A stretch of 64,000 nucleotides of DNA from Triatoma infestans (GCA_011037195.1 JAAEAF010006049.1:24250-88249); one strand, 5' to 3'; positions 45,575 to 56,771 are shown, counted from the stretch's first letter. The notes: generated by a model from the letters alone, not told the origin. Numbers and translations are program-made.

Positions 45575-45760
45575 AATTTTATTTACCACACAAATCTGAT
45601 GTGAGACTCATTCACGACTTGCCAGACTACTCACAGTTGTGACTGACAAAAAACTGAAAAAAAACATTAAGGTAAGTCGTACTTTTGGTTGTCAGATTTT
45701 GAACGAAACTTCCTTGTCAGATCCTATGGTGATACGTAAGCAGAATGAGTAAACGAAATT
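45575..45760 (+). repeat. Repeat C pieces, plus orientation
   Basis: Terminus-like CTGATGTGAGACTCATTCAC near 45596, then 'aagtcgtacttttggttg' and 'cgaaacttccttgtcagatcc'. Confidence 0.6.
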
Positions 45761-46400
45761 AAAAATATGAAACAAAGAAAAATTATATTTTTAAATTAAT
45801 TAAGAAAATTTACAATTACGGTTGTTATAAAAAAAGAGAGAAAAGATGATAGAGTTTAATTTATAAAAAAGAATACTATTTTAAAGATTGCTGAACAAGA
45901 AAATTAAAAAGTTGATAAAATTAGTCGGATGAAAACGATTAGATCAGCGCTATGAAATCACATGGTCCAGCGTTTTAAATTAAACGGAGAATTTTAATAG
46001 TTTCAGTATTATTATAAATGTTTCGGGCTTTATATTTTATTCTTGAAAGAGTGAGAGAGAGAGGAGAAATATTACAAATATGTTATTTTAAATCGAACTG
46101 CCCACAAAAAAAAAAAAGAAAAAAATTAATAAATAACTTATATAAAGATTAAGTATAGTAAGTATAATTGGAAAGAGCAAACTCCTTCCAAATTCCGTTA
46201 AGCTAGAGGTTAATAGGTGTTCATACATCACCATAGCTGGCTATATACTTGGAGTAACATTATTAATCGCACAGACACGCTGGTTAGATCCAAGTGGCAA
46301 GTTAAACTAGAAGAAGAAGAAAAAGGAAAAAATAATACAAGAGTTGACTGGAAATAACAAGATACATAATTCTTATTAAAAAATATATATATATATAAAA
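45761..46400. other. AT-rich stretch without assignable feature
   Basis: Simple A-rich and GA-rich tracts; nothing recognisable. Confidence 0.3.
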
Positions 46401-46800
46401 GACAATTTCTGTGGTAGTCACCGAGATCTAATGAGCGAGTAAAAGAAAGTGTGAGAAGAACGGCCGTTGGTAGTGTGTTCTCAGGGCGCTTTCAAGAGAA
46501 TTTTGAGAAAGAGAGAGAAAGAATATGATGAGAAGTTAAGACACAGTTAATAAAATTACAAGTTAATACCTGAGACCTTGAGAGAGGGAGAGGCCGGTTA
46601 CAGGAGCACCTTCAGTGGTTCCACTCAGTGGCTTGCAGCCGTTCACACAGAAAGCGAGAGACAGAGAGCAGCAGACATGAACATTATGATGATATACGCA
46701 CCAAGTTAGGAGAGATACTCCACCAGTTAGCACGGCCAACATCCCAGGGGGGCCGCCCCACCAATAAATACCACCGCACACCCAGGATCACTAATATTAA
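46401..46800. other. GC-richer island, unassigned
   Basis: Contains GA tracts (46505-46525), GGGGGGCCGCCCC-like sequence at 46748-46758 and open frames of about 70 codons on both strands without motifs. Similar in character to the islands at 15.3 and 18.3 kb. Possibly host leader or exon sequence. Confidence 0.25.
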
Positions 46801-47394
46801 TTGTTATCTAATATTAATATTCCCTGTTACTATTTTATTTTATATTAGTATTTAAAAATTAAAAAAAAGAAATTTACTATATTAATTTAAATTGTTCAGC
46901 TTCCAAATTGGCATTATTCTTGAAGCAAATGAAGCTGATTGCAATATGTAATGGAATAAACAATCTGGTGTTGAGGCTAGCCTCATATTGCTTATACCAG
47001 TCACTTCAGCGCTACTTTTTTCTCACTACTCAACTTCTAACCATTCTATCATGGCCATCCTAAGTGACAGACTCTTCTGAATCAAGATCTCCATCAAGAG
47101 CTCTCAAAACTTTTAGCGTCAATTATGTCTGCGTGATTTGAAAAGTCTAAAATCAACTGTCAATAGTCTAAAAATTACTCTTCAAGGAGTGTACAATAAG
47201 CAAAAAAAAAAGTCAGGAAATAATCAGCAAGAGTGCAAAACACACTTAATTATCAAGGATTCTACTCGTAGAAAAGAAGAGTTATAACAAGCAACAACTT
47301 CCCCACAAGTTTCCACTTTACTTTCTTCGAGAGGGAGTGAAAATGTTCGCGTCCAAGATTGTTCTCATATGCGCTCTGGATTTCAAACTAAACG
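46801..47394. other. Unassigned stretch
   Basis: TTGAGGCTAGCCTCA (46972-46986) is a perfect short palindrome. No gene recognised. Confidence 0.3.
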
Positions 47395-47547
47395 AACAAC
47401 CAGCTGGAAGCCTCTATAGCTCACTGTCTGGTGATGGACAGTGTTGTTTGTAACGAGAGAACACTGTCCGGTGGCCGTCAGTGTACTGAGAAGGCTGTGG
47501 GCGCAAATGGCCATAGATGTTGACGCGCCTTAAATTAAAAAAAAATG
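47395..47547 (+). mobile_element. tRNA-derived SINE, 5'-truncated
   Basis: Body of the family only: GATGGACAGTGTTGTTTGTA, ACTGAGAAGGCTGTGGGCGC and TTGACGCGCCTTAAATT plus an A tail. The tRNA-like head is missing, as in abortive retrotransposition. Confidence 0.9.
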
Positions 47548-47890
47548 CTTCTAATGTATATTAATGCTTCTAATGTGTAGCTGCAAAACTATATATTATA
47601 CTGAAGTGGTACTTGAAAATATAACGCTACTGTTCCCCCAGAACCCCAAAAAAACAATTTTCCAGAGAAAATGTTTCAAAGAAAAGTGATAGATATTTAT
47701 GTGTTTAGACTACACACGAAGTTTAAAGAAAATCGTTGGAGTCGTTATTGAGAAGATCACGAAAACCTGAAAAAACCATTCAGTAAAGTCGCACTTCTGG
47801 TTGATGGATTTTGCCCGAAATCTTCTGGTGCCTCACCGGAATATCAAGATTAAGTTTCCTGCCACTTTTTTTATTTGAGATATTCTGTTG
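47548..47890 (+). repeat. Repeat C copy, plus orientation
   Basis: The second module with the GCTTCTAATGTATATTAATG block, CCCCCAGAACCCC, 'tttagactacacacgaag', GTCGCACTTCTGGTTGATGG and distal part. The SINE tail joins it directly. Confidence 0.8.
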
Positions 47891-48335
47891 GGAGGAAAGT
47901 TAAACTGCATAGTCTGGTGGTTTGGAAGTTCCCATTCTGTCTAATACGGTCGTCTGGGCCACAATCCATCAACTGCAACTGTAATTTTACTGAATTTGAT
48001 TTTTTTTTTTTCAGTTTTCTGGATTTTCTCGAAATGACACCATCGATTATCTAAACTTCATGCACTAACAAAATAGTCTTTAATTTTAATCAGTTTATTT
48101 GAAAATCGATTTTAGTACGGTTCTGTGGATGCTGCATTGTTAAGTTTTCCTTTAAATTGCCACTTTAATACAGTGTTCAGTTCTAGCACCTGTAAATGTT
48201 TTGGTTCATTAAACGCATTGCTATAGTTCTCAATTTGAAGAAAATTGGTTAACCGGAAGAGCAATTTTACAGAGTAGGTTTGTGAATTTTTTTGTGTGAA
48301 AATCGATTTTAAGTGCGTTCAGGTATCTGTGAGTT
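47891..48335 (-). repeat. Repeat C copy, minus orientation, facing the previous one
   Basis: 'gtaattttactgaatttg', 'gattttctcgaaatgac', 'ttgccactttaatacag' and 'ttggttaaccggaag' blocks. With 47548-47890 it makes an imperfect inverted pair meeting near 47895. Confidence 0.7.
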
Positions 48336-48825
48336 TTTGGGATTCCAGACATAAGAAAATTAGATAATATTGCAATAATTTCTCTAACAAGCAGTAGGAG
48401 AATATGTGAATGACTGTCATAATCAAAATACATAAACATATACATAATAAAAACAAATAGTTATTAATAACACATGGAAATGTTATCAAATCAAAACTAG
48501 AGATTACAAATGTGAACAAATATGAAAAGTAGAAGTTTGTAATCAATTGGAAACTACTAAAGTGTGATTACTAAGCTAATAGTGGTTGTAAGCATAGTAT
48601 CGATTTCAAACTTTGACACAGAAAATTATACCAACACTACAGAAATCAGGCTTATAGTTTTTATTGCTTCTATAGCTGACCTGTTTAAAATCTTACCACA
48701 AAAGATATAAGTAATTTAAGTTTGATGAAGCTATTATCGACCTTTCGCTTCATTACATAGTGGGTAATTTTATAGGTTGATTGAAACGCGCACAGCACAC
48801 TACTTCCCACTCCAAATAAACAAAA
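48336..48825. other. AT-rich stretch without assignable feature
   Basis: Nothing recognisable. Confidence 0.3.
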
Positions 48826-49085
48826 ACAAAAAAAATAATAGAATGTGGTTGGTAGTGGTGGGAGTGAGACCGCCAAGATTGTCTTAAATGGAAAAAGAGG
48901 TGCACGTGATTGTTTTCAGTCCGAGAATGAATTAATATTGGGCGGAGAGTGAGAAAGAGAGAATGGAAAAGAGAGGAACAAGGGGTCACGAAACTGATTA
49001 CCTGGAGGTTAACAATCCTCTTCGTCCATCTGTGGAGAGGGGACCTCATCAAAGATCTGGTCTTGTTTAATACTATGAACCTCTT
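48826..49085. other. GC-richer island, unassigned
   Basis: Contains GTGCACGTGATTG (a CACGTG E-box at 48903-48908), GA tracts, and GGTTAACAATCCTCTTCGTC. Open frames on the minus strand have no domain. Confidence 0.2.
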
Positions 49086-49785
49086 ACACGTTCCAAATTT
49101 AAGTCAAATGAAAAGCAATTACGAATAAAATATGTTTTCTCTCTCTCTCTCTCTCGCCTATTACATTCGATTAATAGGTTTTTTTCATTCTAAAAAGTTA
49201 ATATTACTTCTCCAGCATGAGCGTTCAAGAATCTTTGTAAACAAGTGAAAAGGAAATACAGTATTATTTTATTCACTATTCACAATATTGTTTCAGGCAA
49301 AATTATTGTAGGAATCTGCTGGCTTTTGACTATACATGTTGATGGTGCACTCCTGAGAACATAGACGGAAGACCTTTGAATCTCTGAATCGTTTTCTTTT
49401 TAAGGCGTATGGGTGACGAAATTGAAGAATCCAGAAAAATAAGGTATTTCTTAATGGTGCTTTGGATAGTACTGAAAATGTACAGCCAAAAAGGCGGCGA
49501 GTCGCCTTTCTAGAGAGGACTCTTATTCAAGCAATCTTTTTGTGCTGCATTTGAAAATTGCAGCCATCGTGATATGATAGTTTTGAAACCTCAGGTCAGT
49601 GAACAAGTGAAAAAAGACCAAGTTAGTTATCTGCCCAGATTTATTACAGAATTAATCTACCACGGCCTAGAGCCTTTTTTAAAGCCCTATTGTGGAAGAG
49701 TAGCAGGAGCTCTTCCCCTCTATAGGCAGCCACCAGATTTCCCACTACTAACTGTACGCTGGATTCCTTGAAAATTGGGAAAATT
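49086..49785. other. Stretch with a CT tract and an unrecognised open frame
   Basis: A CT microsatellite lies at 49138-49154. The plus-strand frame 49574-49771 (65 codons, with YLPRFITELIYHGLEPFLKP) reads more like protein than its neighbours but I recognise no family. Confidence 0.25.
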
Positions 49786-50340
49786 CGCTAAGTAAATACG
49801 GATATTTTGAAATAGCACTTTAGGACAAAATCTAATCTCAGCCTATTCCCAGAACCTTCCAAAACGTATTCCTGGAAAAAACCTCTGTGAAACACTCGCA
49901 CCACTATCTTTCACTGCAATTTATGTAGTTTTGATTGATTTATTGTTTTAAGTTTCTCATTAAAAATGTACATATGCATGTGTCTCCGAAGACAGAGCAA
50001 GAAAGTTGTGCTCCCTGTAAATCGATTTTCTTCAAACTAGGATTTTGGCAACATATAAAATTCTAATTAATAAAGAATCTATAGCCTTGTACATCATAAG
50101 ATGACGTATTTCGTTTAAAGAAAATCATTGAAACAGTTTTTGAGAGAAAATCGCACAAAAATCTGAAAAATCTAAGCACTACAGTGATTTTCAAAATACC
50201 AAGCTTCAGTTTTCTTAGATAAAAAAAAACAACACTTTTTCAAACTTAGGTGTATTTCCGGTGAAAACCAATTTTTGAAAGTTTGATATGATAGTAATAA
50301 ATACTTCCTTTTAATGCAAGTAAAGTGAAAGTAAATATGT
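49786..50340 (+). repeat. Repeat C copy, plus orientation
   Basis: Contains CTGTGAAACACTCGCACCAC (49883-49902), 'aaatcgattttcttcaaac', 'aaagaaaatcattgaaacag', and a diverged right end 'gcaagtaaagtgaaagtaaa'. Confidence 0.7.
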
Positions 50341-50464
50341 TCCTGATTAAAGTTCGCGAAAAACAGCCATTTGATAAAGTGGCACTTCCATTTGATGAAT
50401 TTGAACAGATATTATCTTCGTTGGTAAGAAAAGAAAATATTTTATTTATCATTGACGGTTTTGT

Positions 50465-50920
50465 TTTTCACTTTTGCAAGGCTTGTACATATTGTTCCTT
50501 TAGAAAATGGAAATATCAAACAAGTGGAGATATGTAACTTCAATTACGTTTTTGGAGGACATTTACATTGATAATTAATTATCTTATCTTATTATTTTAT
50601 AATTGTTCTTAGAGTGTAAACAAAACAGAAGACCCCTGTGTCAGTTGTGGTCTACTGTGAAATAATTAATAATAAGAAATAATAAAAAACGAATTGAATG
50701 ATCGTAAGATAATCTCTTATCGTTAGCTCATTTCTTCCATTTTGTTGCTACACTCAAATTACAATTATAATAATAAGATTGTATAGGAGATTAATTATCA
50801 ATGTAAATTTCCCCCAAAATTGTAATTAAAGTTACTTATCTCCACTTGTTTGATGTTTTCATTTTTAAAAGGAACAATGTGTACGATCCTTTTAAATGTG
50901 AAAAAAAACATGTGACCATA
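50465..50920. repeat. Foldback element, family E
   Basis: Two inverted arms of about 150 bases. The left arm (about 50468-50612) holds TATTGTTCCTTTAGAAAATG, ATCAAACAAGTGGAGATATG and ACATTTACATTGATAATTAA; the right arm (about 50760-50905) holds their complements with scattered changes. The arms are separated by about 150 bases. It is unrelated in sequence to families A, B and D and lacks the CCGGTC core. Single copy in the window. Confidence 0.85.
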
Positions 50921-50964
50921 CCCAGGTATCGGAAAACCCCGTCTTAACGAAGCACTTGAACAAC

Positions 50965-51130
50965 CAGTGTATCAACTAAATTTACTTTGTGCAGTCTATG
51001 CAATTACCGTGTTCTGACAAAACATAGTAATGATGGGCGAACGCCCGAAACCGGTCACAAAAAGAAGCAGGCTATCACGGAAAATACCTCTGATGCTTTC
51101 CAGCTCTGTGGACTCAACCACAACAAAAAA
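50965..51130. repeat. Foldback element, family A, right half only
   Basis: GTGTATCAACTAAATTTACT, GATGGGCGAACGCCCGAAAC, CGGTC, AAGAAGCAGGCTATCACGGA and TTTCCAGCTCTGTGGACTCA in order, with the CTGA part changed to GTAATGA and the stem I partner deleted. Cannot form the hammerhead-like fold. Confidence 0.85.
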
Positions 51131-51955
51131 AAAAAAATTGTTACTAGGAATGGCTGCTGATCAACATGTTGAGTTACTCATATAGCATAGCATACTAATC
51201 TATCTGGAGGTTGTCACTTGTCAGTAGCATAATTAAAATATAACAAACATATAAATCAACAAATACAGAAAGTAGAGCAAATGGAGATAAAATAAATATC
51301 ATAATTTAAATAAATAAAATAATAAATGTAAATAAATAAAAATGTTTTAAATAAATATGTATTATTTATAAATATTATATAATATTTATTATAAAATTGT
51401 GTGTAATATACATTTATTTATTTAAAAATAAATAAATACTGAATAAAGTTGGTCAGTGGAAAAGTGTAAAGAATTTTATATTCCATATGATGATAATATT
51501 TTATTTCTTTTAACTATTTAAAATAATAATGTAAAAAGAATTATCTTTATTACGTGTAGATTTATGTTCACTATGAACAACAGACAACAACAGACTTTAT
51601 CCATTTAATTAAATTAAATAAATTATATAGAGGAAATAATAATTAAGAAAAATTGTCGAAACATTAGATTAGATTAGATTCAATTAGCGTGGAGGTGTTA
51701 ATAATTCTGACACATTTTAAATCTATTCTCTGCTAATATGCTTTTATAACAAAGACTATCTGCAGTTATTAATTAATCATCAAGTAGTTTTATTTTGTAA
51801 TATTTTTACACGTTAACCACACGCCATTTATAAAGATAGTGAAGAAAAGAAAAAACAAAATGACAAATATAATTCTTAATTCTTTTAAAAAGTAATAAAT
51901 ATTAAATGAATTTATAGTTTTAAAAAGAAAAAAGTAAGTTGTGAAACAGTTAGCA
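51131..51955. other. AT-rich low-complexity stretch
   Basis: AATA/TAAA-rich sequence at 51290-51450 and four ATTAG-like units at 51664-51680. No gene. Confidence 0.35.
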
Positions 51956-52300
51956 GTTTGAGGTTAAATAATTCAAATTCATAAATCGCCTCCAGAAACT
52001 CTTTAAAATATATTTTTCCACAAAAATAAAAAAGTCAACTTAAAAAAATGAGTTCATTACGTAGGTATATGTGAAATAAGCTTAAAGGAAAACGTGGAAC
52101 ACTAGAGTTATTTTTTCGATTGACAGATTTGACCGACACCTTAGTAATTCATTTCACAAACGGAATATCAAGTTTGAGATCCTTGCGACGTTTTTGTTTT
52201 TAGGGAAAACAAAACGCGTATTTTCGAGGTGAATACTCAATTTAAAACAAAAAATTTAGAGGTTTGCAAAAAATCTTTACGTTCTCTTATAACGTGTAAG
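51956..52300 (+). repeat. Repeat C copy, plus orientation, diverged
   Basis: 'cctccagaaactctttaaaa', 'ttgaccgacaccttagtaa', 'acggaatatcaagtttgag', and 'gcgtattttcgaggtgaa'. Confidence 0.65.
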
Positions 52301-52784
52301 AGATTATATATATCTAGAATGGAAACTTATACTGCAATGATAATTTCGTAGAGAAACCTAATGCATTAGATAGAAATAAATATATAGAAAAAGTGGTTAT
52401 AAACCTAAATATTCACGGCGAACAGAAGAACTGTAGAGTCAAACTTGGGTGCCTATAGGTTGTAAAGTGTAGGAGCGAGTGAGTGAAGTATGTGGATGGT
52501 AAATTACAGTTTGCCTGCGATTACACTAAATTCAGGAATGAAAAACAGGTTTTTAGCTGATCTAAAAACAGGTTTTTAGCAAATTTCTAGAGAATTTGCA
52601 ACATTTGAATAGGTAATTAGAAGTTATATGTACTGAAATAGCTGTTTCAGCTGTTAAACGGCTATTTTAAACTAATGACAAGGATACCAACTTATCAATG
52701 AAAACAATTTTTTTATAAAAATTTTTTAGCTTGTTTATACCAACTTATGATTTTGAAAGTATCATTATTCTTATGCATTGCTAT
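52301..52784. other. Unassigned stretch
   Basis: A duplicated word, CAGGTTTTTAGC, occurs at 52546-52557 and 52569-52580. No gene recognised. Confidence 0.3.
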
Positions 52785-53655
52785 TTTTACTTTCTCTTGC
52801 TCCTCTGATAAATAAGGAAGTATTGAAATCATGGCAAATGTTTGAAATCGAGTTCTCACCGGAAATACATGTTTTGAGATCCCGTAAGTATGGGTCGTAG
52901 GAAGTTCAAACTTAATATTCCGTTTAGGCACTACCACCGCATCTGACACGAAGGCTTAGGGCAAAAACCATCTACTAGAAGTGCGACTTTACTGAACTTT
53001 TTTTTCAGTTTTTCGTGATTTTCCGAAATCGGTTCCAACGATTTTTTTTTAAACTTCGTATAATATCTACACAGATAAATACTTGTCACTTTGAAACTAT
53101 TTGAAACATTTTCCCAGGAAAGTTGATTTTTGAGGGGTTCTGGGGAAATAGTAACATTAAGCTTCCTTATAAAGTACTACTGTTCTATTGAGAATGTATA
53201 GTTCTACCATCTGTAAAATATTCTAATTTGTAGAAAATCGATTAACAGGAAGTGCTATTTTACAGAATAGGTTTTTGAGTTGTTTGGAAATTAATCGTTT
53301 ATAACGATTTCCTTTAAACTTGGTCTCCTATCTGTACAGATATAAACGTATCACTTTGATTTGAAACATTTTTTTTTTCAAAAAAATTGATTTTGAATAG
53401 TTGTGCGGAATTTGGGGCGTTAAATTTTAAAATGTTATATGAAATTGGTTTAGTGTTTTTGGTGCGCTCTAATGGGCCAGAATATCATCACTTCTCTACC
53501 GCCAAATAGGTAAGGTACTTTTCCCCGTACCTCTTCTACATTAATGTTAGGACTTAGGACCAATATGTAATGTACGAGTATAAGAAATTTGTCATTTTAT
53601 ATATAATTGTGCTAACAGGAGTAAAAGAAAGTCGTGTGAGTGTTTCACCCCAGAA
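52785..53655 (-). repeat. Repeat C, complete copy, minus orientation
   Basis: The clearest full copy, about 870 bp. It begins TTTTTACTTTCTCTTGCTCC (52785-52804) and ends GGAGTAAAAGAAAGTCGTGT (53617-53636) with GAGTGTTTCACCCCAG outside. The inner ends therefore carry inverted ACTTTCTCTTRCTCC, like short terminal repeats of a DNA transposon. Between them are two related modules, 52985-53130 and 53245-53400, each with a GTGCGACTTTA/GTGCTATTTTA block, a TTTAAACTT block, a 'atctacacagataaat' block and a GAAACATTTT block. No coding potential; non-autonomous. Confidence 0.85.
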
Positions 53656-53839
53656 TTTTTGATTTACAGTTCCTTGTCTCCTTATTTATTGATTATGACC
53701 TTCATCTACGTCTACATTGAATGATAGTTCGTCCATTTGAAGATTAACTGTTAAGAATAAATTTCTTTATAGAAAGATTAAATAGACAAACTATTTTTTT
53801 TTTTTTTGTAACTTAAAACATATTTTTACTTTTTTACAG

Positions 53840-54004
53840 AATGAATATGCTCATGAAGCAAAAGAAGAAGAAAGTATGCTTTAAAGGAGAAGATCACGAA
53901 GGTTATTACCAGACTGGATAGACAATCCGTTCTGGACTGTTGTTATACCAGGTACGATGTATAATATAGATGCGGCATGCCGGTATTTAGATGAAGCTTC
54001 TTAA
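53840..54004 (+). CDS. Possible exon, unrecognised
   Basis: A good splice-acceptor-like sequence (TTTTTACTTTTTTACAG, ending at 53838-53839) precedes two protein-like readings in one frame: NEYAHEAKEEESML, a stop at 53882-53884, then RRRSRRLLPDWIDNPFWTVV and IPGTMYNIDAACRYLDEAS, ending at TAA 54002-54004. The second part has tryptophans, prolines and a balanced composition unlike random AT-rich DNA. It may be the last exon of a host gene with a mutation, or a transposon relic. No family recognised. Confidence 0.25.
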
Positions 54005-54534
54005 TCATAGTTACCCACAAGGTTAATTTATAAAATGGTCAGGGGTCAAGACATTTTTTGACAAATCTTCTTAATAAATAGGATTTTAAATATACCTTTC
54101 TCTTTTAACATAGATTTATTTTAGTTAATTGTACGCTAACATAGCTAATCCGTCACAGTTCAATATCTTCCTTACTTTTATTTATAAACATAATTACGTT
54201 CTTGATGAATTTTAATTAACTTTCACAACATTATCAGCTTATAATTTTACGTGTACTCAGGATTAAATTAAATTTGTTTATAAGAAAAAAAAAAATTGAT
54301 GCGAACTCTCACACGACTTTGCAGTTCCGTATTCTAATTGACAGATTTTTTTTTCGAACGTGACATTTTTGCTAAATGATTAATGTTTTCAGCATTATGT
54401 TGGTGGGGATAACCTACTCTATAATACCGTGATCTCCCAGTTTCTAAAAACTTCTCTAAAAACAAAGTTCTCGAGAAAAAAAGAAACAAAAGTAATGTCC
54501 AGCGGGGGGGATATTATCCATCGTATTTCTTTCT
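54005..54534. other. AT-rich stretch
   Basis: A repeat C terminus fragment, GCGAACTCTCACACGACTTT (54301-54320), is the only recognised piece. Confidence 0.4.
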
Positions 54535-54795
54535 GTTGGTCTTCGACGGTGGGATTTTCATCCATCATGAGTGTATCAAGTTCGTGTAAACACTTTGACT
54601 TCAACTGATTGAATCAATCAGTGTGATGTGTAACAGAAACATGAAAGTTCATGTCAACTACTCTCTAAAAATGAACTCGATGGAAAAACCACACTCTGAC
54701 AATAGATTGAGAATCTGAAACCGACCAGAACTAACAAAAAGAATCAAACTTCGATGTATAAAATCCCAGATATTATCTAACATTGTTGACACAAC
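54535..54795. repeat. Foldback element, family B, diverged
   Basis: Centre GTGTGATGTGTAACAGAAAC, right arm CACTCTGACAATAGATTGAG then AATCTGAAACCGACCAGAAC, outer end AAATCCCAGATATTATCTAA. In the hammerhead-like core stem II has become AGAUU with AAUCU: two positions changed on each side and pairing kept, although the CTGACGA core is now CTGACAA. Confidence 0.75.
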
Positions 54796-54833
54796 TGCAA
54801 AATTAATGATAGGTGCTACTGTTATGCGTTTAG

Positions 54834-54850
54834 AAGAAGAAGAAGAAGAT
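54834..54850 (+). repeat. GAA microsatellite
   Basis: Five to six GAA units. Confidence 0.8.
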
Positions 54851-54883
54851 GAATTATTATAATACTTGACAAAAAAAAAAAAA

Positions 54884-54950
54884 TCTGGTGTGAAACACTC
54901 ACACAAATTTCTTTTAATCCAATTTGCTTAAATGGCAAATTTTCGGTAAA
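54884..54950 (+). repeat. Repeat C left terminus, plus orientation
   Basis: TCTGGTGTGAAACACTCACA followed by a diverged CAAATTTCTTTTAATCC. Confidence 0.75.
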
Positions 54951-54954
54951 GCTG

Positions 54955-55115
54955 AGTTGTGGTTGGTTCCGCAGAGCTGGATATTTTCCGTGATAGCCTG
55001 CTTCTTTTTGTGGTCATCGACCGGTTTCGGGCGTTCGCCCTTCATCAGGATGTTTTTGTCAAAACAGTGTGAAACATAGACTTGTACCGAGCAAATTTAG
55101 TTGATACACTCTGAA
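54955..55115. repeat. Foldback element, family A, left half only
   Basis: TTGTGGTTGGTTCCGCAGAG, ATATTTTCCGTGATAGCCTG, GGTCATCGACCGGTTTCGGG, then CAGTGTGAAACATAGACTTG and GCAAATTTAGTTGATACACT. The right half is absent and an unrelated segment follows. Confidence 0.88.
55014..55050 (-). ncRNA. Hammerhead-ribozyme-like motif, family A
   Basis: On the minus strand: CATC, CTGATGA, one extra A (T in other copies), GGGCG with CGCCC, GAAA, CCGG, TC, GATG. All stems form. The extra position varies between copies while the core does not. Confidence 0.5.
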
Positions 55116-55875
55116 AACTGAGTTTTGTTGGACAGGATGGCTGGCACCGCTCCCACCTAGTAATCTGCATATAGCACTACTTACGTCTTCTATACAACAT
55201 CGATAGTTAATCGAATTACACTCTGCTGTTCTCACTTCACCATAATGACATTTTAAATAATAAAAATTTTGCTTTGCGCTCCACAATGGTGTCCACACCA
55301 CCACGCTCGACGCGCTTCGCTTTATTCTTAGGTGAGCGATTTTGTTACTGAACACTTACATTTTAGAATATCATCATCCCAAAGAATTGACTAGTTGTGT
55401 CTTTTGCAACGAATCCATAATTAGCTCTTTAAATTTGAAAATACGAATTTGTTAATGATATAAATTTTTTGAATACGTGTTTTTTTTTTCTTATTTCTGC
55501 AAGAGGAAGTATTGTATTTGGGTCAGATTTGTGAAATGCACTTTAGGGCTTGATATAACATGTTCGAAGTGACCATGGTACAAATTTATTAATGAAATTA
55601 TAAAATGTTTAAAAAAGGTCGCAGTGCGGTGGGCCCCTTCTAGCACTAGATAATGCGGTGCTCCTTTGCGATTATTATTAATCGACATGAAAAACATTAA
55701 TTTTTTTAATTATATTAGCTACAATGGTCTATTGTGCCACATCTAGGGCTATAAGAAGAAGGTTAGTAGTAGTTGGAAACAGTGTCAGCCATCTTGTCCA
55801 ACAAAATTCAGATTTGTCTTCTCACTTCAAAACCTCAAATTTTCTTCGCACTTATAATTATTATTAGTGTTTATG
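55116..55875. other. Unassigned stretch
   Basis: A 98-codon minus-strand frame (55059-55355) spans the foldback end and a GC-richer segment; it contains RTAECNSINYRCCIED, but no domain is recognised and it overlaps a repeat. Probably not a gene. Confidence 0.25.
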
Positions 55876-56330
55876 ACCGTCGGTGTTTTAGTGGAGAAAA
55901 TCATAGAAAACTGAAAAACCCGTTCAGTAAATTCGCACTTCCAATTTACTCCGAATTCGGAATTTTACTGTTAATCCTATAAAAGTTTATAACTTTTAGC
56001 AATTCCAAGCAAAGCCTTTAATGGACACCTTCTTTTATATTAGGCAGCATGTCAATAGTCAAAGAGGTTATATAGCGGTTATATTTTTTTATGTTTTGTA
56101 CCAGAAGGTGGCTTTAAATGATTATCGATTTTGCACATCCAGAAACATTATGATTTACAAAATTTTACGGCACCCCCACTTTAAGAATTAAATAATACAT
56201 TAGTTCATTAAAATAGCACTTTAGAGAATAGCCTAAAGATTCCCCTACCCAGAACTCTTCTTAAGTCAATTTTCCCCAGGAGAAAGTTACAAATAAAAGT
56301 ACATTTAATGCATAGTTTATTCCAACTACA
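55876..56330 (+). repeat. Repeat C copy, plus orientation, interrupted
   Basis: 'gaaaatcatagaaaactg', 'cccgttcagtaaattcgcacttcc' and, after unrelated sequence, 'agtcaattttccccaggagaaag' and 'acaaataaaagtac'. Confidence 0.65.
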
Positions 56331-56675
56331 TTTCTTTTAAACATTAATTAATTATTTTAAACAAAAGTAGATAAATTGAAACAATGTTCACTGGAGCTCA
56401 CAAATGAACGGGAAATATATGCTCATTACATAGAGTGTCATTGATCGTTACCTACTGCACGTGCCCCCCCTAGTTATTAAATACAATTTTCCAGTTGGTA
56501 GATATTAAACCATTATTACGTTACTCTGACAGTGGCAGTTATAATAATTGAAATAAGATTTTAAAATATTGTTAATACTTGAGGGAGTTGTTTGATCCCT
56601 TCCTGATTGGTTCTAGACATGTCTTGTTGAATTGAAGTCTGGATTATTTGATGGACCTAAAAAAAAAAATCAAAA

Positions 56676-56765
56676 TCTGTTGTGAAACACTCATACGGCT
56701 TTCTCTTACTGCAGAATGGACAAATTTTTATTAATCTTGCCCTAACATAAATATAGAGGTAAATA
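56676..56765 (+). repeat. Repeat C left end, plus orientation
   Basis: CTGTTGTGAAACACTCATAC and GGCTTTCTCTTACTGCAG, followed by the CCTAACATAAATATAGAGG block. Confidence 0.8.
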
Positions 56766-56771
56766 TAACAA

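Noticed and set aside
50325..50537. 70-codon plus-strand frame
   Set aside because: Lies across the end of a repeat C copy and the left arm of foldback E.
51660..51685. Telomere-type repeat
   Set aside because: The unit is ATTAG-like and only about four units long, not the TTAGG array expected of insects.
55059..55355. Minus-strand frame of 98 codons with cysteines
   Set aside because: Begins in a family A foldback and shows no domain; kept only as an unassigned patch.
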